Origin: JAXDBV01 sp034678415
GTDB taxonomy: Bacteria > Bacteroidota > Bacteroidia > Bacteroidales > VadinHA17
DNA: 10,722 bases
NCBI GenBank assembly: GCA_034678415.1
Contig: JAXDBV010000072.1
Location: forward strand, 1-10,722
Direction: 5' to 3'
Below, piece after piece: positions 6,431-10,722 of this stretch. The notes under the pieces were generated by a model. It did not search any database, had not been told where the DNA came from, and was given only the letters and a program-made list of their open reading frames with translations. The position numbers were made by a program, and so were the translations under genes. The stretch's first letter is position 1, and every line of letters begins with the position of its first letter.

Positions 6431-8866
6431 TTACCATAACATCGGGTATTTTTTTGGTGCGGCTTCGTGCATCATTCCATAGATGGTTTCAAACACATCT
6501 TCAGCATTGGGATTTGAGAAGTAATCGCCGTCCGTTGTATACGCCGGCCTGTGTTCCTTGGCGGCTATAGTTCTTGGCGGAGAATCAAGATACTGAAATC
6601 CTCCCCTTTCCTCGATCACGATCTGGAACATATATCCGGTACCTCCGCCGGGCACGTCTTCATCGAAGAACACCACCCTGTTGGTTTTCTTCAAAGATTC
6701 CACGATCCTGTTCTCCAGATCAAAGGGAATAAGTGTCTGGACATCTATCAGTTCCACAGAAATGTTGAATTCAGCCAACTGGCTAACGGCTTCCTGGGCT
6801 ATCCTGACACATGATCCATAGGTAACCAGTGTAACGTCGGTACCTTCCTGTATGATCTCCGGCTTGCCGAGGGGAATTTTGTATTCCCCAATATTTGCGG
6901 GCATCTTTTCCCTGAGTCTATATCCGTTGAGCGGTTCGATTACCAGTGCCGGGTCATCGGATTCAATGAGGGTATTGTAAAAACCGGCCGCCTGTGTCAT
7001 GTTCCTCGGCACACAAACCCACACCCCTCGGATGGCATTGATCACATGGCTTATTGGTGAGCCGGAATGCCATATGCCTTCGAGCCTGTGCCCCCGCGTA
7101 CGCACAATCACGGGTGCCACCTGGTTCCCCCGCGTACGGTAATGAGTGGTGGCCAGATCATCACTGAATGTTTGAATGGCGTAGAGCAGGTAATCAAGGT
7201 ATTGTATCTCTGCAATAGGTTTCAATCCTCTGACAGCCAACCCGATCCCTTGTCCAAGAATGGTGTTTTCGCGTATACCGGTATCGCTTATTCTCATTTC
7301 CCCATATTTTTTCTGGAGTCCTTCAAGGGCCTGGTTCACATCACCCAGGTTGCCGGTATCCTCACCGAATGTTACCAGTTTGGGATATTTGCTGAATAAG
7401 CGGTCAAAGTTTTCTCTGAGGATGATCCTGCCCGGCACCTCCGGTGAATCATTGTTAAAAACCGGGCTGACCGCTGGCACATGCAAGGCGGAAGTTTGTC
7501 TGGTATTATAAAGAAAGGAGTTGTAACGTTCACTGGCATCCCTGTAATTTCGCTGAAGCCATTGCGACAGGTCTCTCTGGAGCTGTTCCCTGGTTGTACA
7601 GTCGGCACATACATTCCACAATATCCGTTTGGCAGCACTGAAGACATCCTTTCGTATGGGATTGATAATCTTTTTCAGCTCGCCGGTAATCATACCAATC
7701 TTGTCTATTCCTTCTCGTTTACAGAAGCATGTACGGTTATCGATCACCTTTACGAGGGCATCTCTTTCAACTTTTATCGGATCGGTAAAGGCTTTCCAGC
7801 CGGCAAGCCTGGCGTTTTTTGCTTCTTCCGCGGCTTCCTTCTCCAGGATGTTGAGCTGCTCTGGAGTGGCCATGCCCGATTCAATGATCCATTCCCGCAT
7901 TTTCCTTATAGGATCGAAATCCTCCTCCCATTTGAGGCGTTCCGGTGGTTTGTACCTCTCGTGTGATCCGGAGGTTGAATGACCCAGCGGCTGTGTGATC
8001 TCATCCACATGGAACACCACAGGAATGTGTTTCTCACGGCAGATCGCAACGCCTTCCTCATACATCTTACACAGGCCTGGGTAATCCCATCCTTTCCCGC
8101 GATAGATCAGGATACCCGGGTTGGAATCGGTGTGTCGGAAGCCCTCCAGCAACAATGAGATGTTGTTCTTCGTAGTCTGGTATTTTTTCGGTACCGATAT
8201 ACCATATCCGTCGTCATAAACGGTAAGTGCCATTGGCACCTGGAGCACACCTGCGGCATTGATCGTTTCCCAGAAATGTCCTTCCGAGGTGCTGGCATCG
8301 CCAATCGAGCCGAAGGCCACCTCATTCCCTTCAATGGACAGGCTGGTATACTGGTGCAGGTCTTTGTTTTGACGGAACAACCTGGAGGCATAGGCTAATC
8401 CCAGTAACCTGGGCATCTGTCCGGCAGTAGGTGACAGATCGGCAGAAGAGTTTTTCTGACGGGTCAGATCCCTCCATGTACCATCTTCATTCACATTAGG
8501 CGTGGAGAAATGGTTATTGAAGGATCGTCCTCCATTCCCCGGATTAAGTTTCCCGTCAGTATTACCATACAACTGGTGAAAAAACTCCTCGGCGGTGAAG
8601 ATGCCGGCAGCCATCATCCACGTCTGATCCCGGTAATATCCTGAACGCCAGTCACCAATCTTGAACTGCTTGGCCAAAGCCACCTGTACCACTTCTTTGC
8701 CGTCACCAAATATTCCAAACTTTGCCCTGCCCGACAGCACCTCCTTACGGCCAAGAATGCTCAGGTTACGGCTCAGGTTTACCAGCCTGTAATCTGCAAG
8801 GACCTCATTCCTGAAATCATCGAATGATATACCCCTTTTGTCGTTGTCTGTTTCACTCATATGCAT
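6431..8866 (-). CDS. Fused E1 alpha/beta 2-oxoacid dehydrogenase (ThDP-dependent)
   Basis: An 811-aa fusion of E1 alpha and E1 beta, the thiamine-diphosphate decarboxylase component of a 2-oxoacid dehydrogenase complex, most like branched-chain (2-oxoisovalerate) enzymes. Alpha half (about 20-340): GDWRSGYYRDQTWMMAAG (71-88), the ThDP/metal motif as GDASTSEG...YDDGYGIS (189-223), and a loop GHSTSGSHERY (295-305) like the E1 alpha phosphorylation loop. A linker (about 341-478) has Cys380, Cys382, Cys420 and Cys423. Beta half (about 479-811): GEDTGNLGDV (501-510), DTGIRENTILGQGIGLA (528-544) with the ThDP-activating Glu533, IWHSGSP with His600, and TYGSCV in the C-terminal domain. The metal-site motif is GDA/DD rather than the canonical GDG/NN. 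No E2 or E3 gene is nearby. An ATG two codons in (8860) is an alternative start. Convergent with wzc across 56 bp. Confidence 0.9.
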   Translation of the reverse strand: MHMSETDNDKRGISFDDFRNEVLADYRLVNLSRNLSILGRKEVLSGRAKFGIFGDGKEVVQVALAKQFKIGDWRSGYYRDQTWMMAAGIFTAEEFFHQLYGNTDGKLNPGNGGRSFNNHFSTPNVNEDGTWRDLTRQKNSSADLSPTAGQMPRLLGLAYASRLFRQNKDLHQYTSLSIEGNEVAFGSIGDASTSEGHFWETINAAGVLQVPMALTVYDDGYGISVPKKYQTTKNNISLLLEGFRHTDSNPGILIYRGKGWDYPGLCKMYEEGVAICREKHIPVVFHVDEITQPLGHSTSGSHERYKPPERLKWEEDFDPIRKMREWIIESGMATPEQLNILEKEAAEEAKNARLAGWKAFTDPIKVERDALVKVIDNRTCFCKREGIDKIGMITGELKKIINPIRKDVFSAAKRILWNVCADCTTREQLQRDLSQWLQRNYRDASERYNSFLYNTRQTSALHVPAVSPVFNNDSPEVPGRIILRENFDRLFSKYPKLVTFGEDTGNLGDVNQALEGLQKKYGEMRISDTGIRENTILGQGIGLAVRGLKPIAEIQYLDYLLYAIQTFSDDLATTHYRTRGNQVAPVIVRTRGHRLEGIWHSGSPISHVINAIRGVWVCVPRNMTQAAGFYNTLIESDDPALVIEPLNGYRLREKMPANIGEYKIPLGKPEIIQEGTDVTLVTYGSCVRIAQEAVSQLAEFNISVELIDVQTLIPFDLENRIVESLKKTNRVVFFDEDVPGGGTGYMFQIVIEERGGFQYLDSPPRTIAAKEHRPAYTTDGDYFSNPNAEDVFETIYGMMHEAAPKKYPMLW

Positions 8867-9001
8867 TGAATATTAGACATTTCAATACTTCTCATCTTTA
8901 TGGGATGCCTGTATCAGAACATCAGCCCATGATGTTTAAATTTACGCATTTGTTTTGATTATCTTTACACCGGTTTAATACAAACAAAAAAACTTAAGAC
9001 T
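8867..9001. other. Divergent intergenic region between the E1 fusion and the small membrane gene
   Basis: 135 bp, AT-rich, must carry the promoters for both flanking genes. On the plus strand TATCTTTA (8960-8967) differs by one base from TAnnTTTG, but no TTTG lies at the right distance upstream (TTTA at 8935-8938, spacing 21). On the minus strand I find no convincing element. No inverted repeat with a long stem and no small ORF are evident. Confidence 0.35.
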
Positions 9002-9208
9002 TTGTTTGTCAAAATATTACTTATTGCCGCTATTCTAGTATTCATTTCCTTCCTGGGATTGGGGATCCGTGTATTCGGAAAGAAGGATGGCAGCTTCCCC
9101 GAAACATCGATTGGAAAAAACAAGGAAATGCGGAAAAAAGGCATCACCTGCCCCAGGCACGATGAGATCGTTTGCTACAAGACGGGGAAAGAAAACTGTT
9201 CCTGTTAG
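9002..9208 (+). CDS. Small single-pass membrane protein with C-terminal cysteines, function unknown
   Basis: A 68-residue ORF with a strongly hydrophobic N-terminal helix (about 3-23), a short basic stretch, then FPETSIGKNKEMRKKGITC and a terminus with four cysteines (Cys50, Cys58, Cys66, Cys68, the last two as CSC). I recall similar short Bacteroidota proteins (helix followed by FPxTxIGxNxxMxKxGI-C), usually annotated only as membrane or secreted protein; no function is established to my knowledge. The topology would put the Cys-rich tail on one side of the inner membrane; which side is not clear, though positive residues after the helix hint at cytoplasm. No in-frame ATG precedes the helix, so TTG at 9002 is the likely start. 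It lies 77 bp upstream of the NqrM-like gene in the same direction and could share its transcript. Translation is supported by its protein-like composition, not proven. Confidence 0.62.
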   Translation: MFVKILLIAAILVFISFLGLGIRVFGKKDGSFPETSIGKNKEMRKKGITCPRHDEIVCYKTGKENCSC

Positions 9209-9285
9209 TGCCCTCCATCACTCCATACTTCAACATTCTTTATCCTGGATTGTTTTCCTTTTAGTACTGTTAATACGAGGATCGA

Positions 9286-9474
9286 ATGTTTTTAACACTT
9301 TTACTTTTCAGCGTTGTGCTGATGATCATTGTGCTTGCCGGTTTGGGTATCGGATTGCTGATGAACCGGAAGAAGGATTTTACGGGCTATTCCTGTATAC
9401 AACCTGATGGCCGGGCAGGGGAAGAATTCAACTGCATGTGCACAGGGGGTTGTATCAGAACAGACAGGATCTGA
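9286..9474 (+). CDS. nqrM: NqrM-like small membrane protein (Na+-NQR maturation factor candidate)
   Basis: A 62-aa protein with one N-terminal transmembrane helix (about 3-26, ending in GLGIGLLMNRKK) followed by Cys37 and the cluster Cys50-x-Cys52-x3-Cys56, i.e. C-x12-CxCx3-C. As I recall, NqrM (DUF539) has the same plan: one helix, a basic turn, then a cysteine and a CxCxxxC cluster about a dozen residues later. NqrM is needed, with ApbE, to mature the sodium-pumping NADH:quinone oxidoreductase by supplying the iron that lies between the NqrD and NqrE subunits. Context agrees: the gene ends 5 bp from the convergent apbE stop, and nqrF follows apbE's start side. Start ATG 9286 is the only ATG before the helix. 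The protein is short compared with the 70-80 aa I expect for proteobacterial NqrM, and the Pro of CxCxxPC is missing (CMCTGGC). It may instead be an unassigned relative. Confidence 0.6.
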   Translation: MFLTLLLFSVVLMIIVLAGLGIGLLMNRKKDFTGYSCIQPDGRAGEEFNCMCTGGCIRTDRI

Positions 9475-9479
9475 TCACA

Positions 9480-10529
9480 TTACAACTCCTTCTGAAAATA
9501 AGCCTCCATACCCCTGGTGTATTCGGTACGGAAAACACCATCGTCATCGCTGTAGATATAGTAAGCTTCGACATCCTCCAGTTCATTGATTAGAAGCCTG
9601 CTTTTCTCCAGGCCCATCACCATACAGGCGGTGGCAAGCGCATCAGCTGTCATACAGTCACTGGCAAGGATGGTTACGCTAAGCAGCCTGTTCCTGGCTG
9701 GATAACCGGTTTTAGGATCGATTGTATGTGAGTATTTTACGCCATCCTCCACATAGAATTTCCTGTAATTTCCCGAGGTGGCCAATGACATACAGTGCAC
9801 CTCGAGAATGTCCTGTACCTGACGATCTGTAATGCTGTTACCTTCGGCAGGACGGTCAATCCCTATACTCCACGGGGCATTTTTTTTCTTGGATCCCATG
9901 GTTCTCACTTCTCCTCCGATCTCTACCAGGTAGTCTTTTATACGCTTGTTTTCAAGAAGATATCCTACCCTGTCAACCGTATAACCCTGTGCGATGGCAT
10001 TCATATCGAGTTTTACCCCGGGCAGGGCCTTGATGATCTTTCGTCCCTCGAGCCTCAATTTATCCATCCCCACAAATTGCATAAGGCTATCAATCAGAAA
10101 TTTATCTACATGTGTTTTCCCAATCGGCCCGAAACCCCAGGCATTCACGAGGGGGCCAACCGTAATATCAAAGGCACCGTCGGACATGATAGTAACCTCC
10201 AGTGCCTTTTTAAAAACCTCAATCATTGGATCATTGGCTTCAACCTGAGGATCATTGTTATTGATACGAGATATGACGGAGTTGGAATCATATAAAGAAA
10301 AGGTGTTATCGATGCTGTGCAGAAGGGAGTCGATCTCATCCGAATAGTCAACCAGCCGCTGACTAAATATCCGAAGGGGATGGTAAGCCGGATGGTATAT
10401 GATCCGGTAGGTTGTCCCCTGAGCAAAACCTTCCAGCACTTTGTACGGTCCCAGTAAATATTGAAAGAAAGATACCAGGGGAACGAGGATGACAATGAGC
10501 ACAGGCAGGATGTATTTTTTCATGTTCAT
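9480..10529 (-). CDS. apbE: FAD:protein FMN transferase (ApbE)
   Basis: A 349-aa flavin transferase that cleaves FAD and attaches FMN through a phosphoester bond to Thr/Ser of target proteins, in this context NqrB and NqrC (or RnfG-like proteins). Motifs (from the ATG at 10529): GAFDITVGPLVNAWGFG (118-134), LDMNAIAQGYTVD (174-186), VEIGGEVR (202-209), SLATSGNYRKF (248-258), SHTIDPKTGYP (267-277) and TADALATACM (294-303), which carries the metal-binding Asp/Thr region. An N-terminal hydrophobic segment (about 4-27) without a lipobox Cys suggests an uncleaved anchor or Sec signal, so it acts in the periplasm. ATG 10529 (or 10523, MKKYIL) is preferred; a longer frame would start at TTG 10559, overlapping the nqrF stop, but would add non-signal-like residues before the Lys-Lys and helix. 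It follows nqrF by 26 bp in the same direction. Confidence 0.94.
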   Translation of the reverse strand: MNMKKYILPVLIVILVPLVSFFQYLLGPYKVLEGFAQGTTYRIIYHPAYHPLRIFSQRLVDYSDEIDSLLHSIDNTFSLYDSNSVISRINNNDPQVEANDPMIEVFKKALEVTIMSDGAFDITVGPLVNAWGFGPIGKTHVDKFLIDSLMQFVGMDKLRLEGRKIIKALPGVKLDMNAIAQGYTVDRVGYLLENKRIKDYLVEIGGEVRTMGSKKKNAPWSIGIDRPAEGNSITDRQVQDILEVHCMSLATSGNYRKFYVEDGVKYSHTIDPKTGYPARNRLLSVTILASDCMTADALATACMVMGLEKSRLLINELEDVEAYYIYSDDDGVFRTEYTRGMEAYFQKEL

Positions 10530-10555
10530 GAGTGTTTCGGATATCCGTATCCCTG

Positions 10556-10722
10556 TCAACCTCCGAAATCGTCAAAAGCGATCATCTCCTCAGGTATTCC
10601 AAGGTGATAAAACATTTTCAGAAGGGCTTCATTCATCATGGGAGGTCCACAGAAATAGTATTCAATCTCATCCGGATCTTCAATCTTACTGAGGTATTCG
10701 TCATACAGTACCTGGTGAATGA
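10556..10722 (-). CDS. nqrF: Na+-translocating NADH:quinone reductase subunit F, C-terminal end (5' part outside window)
   Basis: Reading the minus strand from the right edge gives 54 codons ending at TGA (complement of 10556-10558). The translation contains IHQVLYDEYL, then EYYFCGPPMMNEALLKMF and the terminal IAFDDFGG. The CGPPMMN motif is the NADH/FAD-domain signature of ferredoxin-NADP-reductase-like enzymes, and the DDFGG C-terminus is characteristic of NqrF, the NADH-oxidising subunit of the membrane sodium pump. NqrF passes electrons from NADH via FAD and a 2Fe-2S centre to the other subunits. Being last in the usual nqrABCDEF order and directly followed by apbE, it implies that the rest of the nqr operon lies beyond the right edge. 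Confidence 0.93.
   Translation of the reverse strand, partial: IHQVLYDEYLSKIEDPDEIEYYFCGPPMMNEALLKMFYHLGIPEEMIAFDDFGG

Noticed and set aside
7481..7966. 161-codon open frame on the plus strand inside the E1 gene.
   Set aside because: It is antisense to a strongly recognised coding sequence, has no family resemblance that I can see, and is best explained as a shadow frame.
3939..8866. Wzc and the E1 fusion are both exactly 811 aa.
   Set aside because: Coincidence; the two sequences share no relationship.
9069..9407. 112-codon plus-strand frame spanning both small membrane genes in another frame.
   Set aside because: It starts inside the first small gene and lacks the helix-plus-cysteine organisation seen in the two chosen frames.
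10530..10559. TTG start for apbE at 10559 overlapping the nqrF stop codon.
   Set aside because: The extra ten residues precede the Lys-Lys-hydrophobic signal anchor and do not look like part of it; ATG at 10529 or 10523 gives a normal N-terminus.

Overview
The window looks like a chromosomal segment from a member of the phylum Bacteroidota, most likely near the order Bacteroidales. This is inferred from gene content and style: an AMP nucleosidase, an N-terminal lipoprotein type of polysaccharide export protein paired with a Wzc-type kinase carrying a Gly-Tyr tail, a fused E1 alpha/beta 2-oxoacid dehydrogenase, Na+-NQR genes, an absence of clear Shine-Dalgarno sequences, and one promoter-like pair matching the Bacteroides TTTG / TAnnTTTG pattern. 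I see no insertion sequence, CRISPR array, tRNA, rRNA or phage gene.

Layout. Bases 1-2422 (+) hold a tight run: the 3' end of amn (AMP nucleosidase), holA (DNA polymerase III delta), a rhomboid intramembrane protease, and a small HAD-IIIA phosphatase of the GmhB/HisB-N type. Spacings are 9 bp, 8 bp and a 4-bp ATGA overlap, so they are probably co-transcribed. A YqgE/AlgH family gene (-) converges on them with a 10-bp gap. A 151-bp divergent intergenic region follows, then an overlapping two-gene export module (+): an outer-membrane lipoprotein of the Wza/OPX family and a Wzc-like inner-membrane co-polymerase/tyrosine kinase. Next comes a large (-) gene encoding the fused E1 alpha/beta ThDP-dependent dehydrogenase, convergent with wzc. 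After a 135-bp divergent gap, two very small (+) genes encode single-pass membrane proteins with cysteine clusters. They run into apbE (-), which lies downstream of the 3' end of nqrF (-) at the right edge.

How the genes work together. The right end is an NQR assembly neighbourhood. NqrF is the NADH-oxidising subunit of the sodium-pumping NADH:quinone oxidoreductase, ApbE attaches FMN covalently to NQR subunits, and the 62-aa protein beside apbE has the membrane-helix plus C-x12-CxCx3-C layout of NqrM, the iron-site maturation factor. The 68-aa neighbour is a second small Cys-rich membrane protein of unknown role. The OPX/Wzc pair would form an envelope-spanning polysaccharide export channel, but no glycosyltransferases, flippase or polymerase are in view. 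The remaining genes are mostly housekeeping.

No clearly new system is visible. The items most worth a second look are the two small Cys-rich proteins beside apbE, the cysteine-bearing linker and altered ThDP motif of the E1 fusion, and the Gly-Tyr tail of the kinase.
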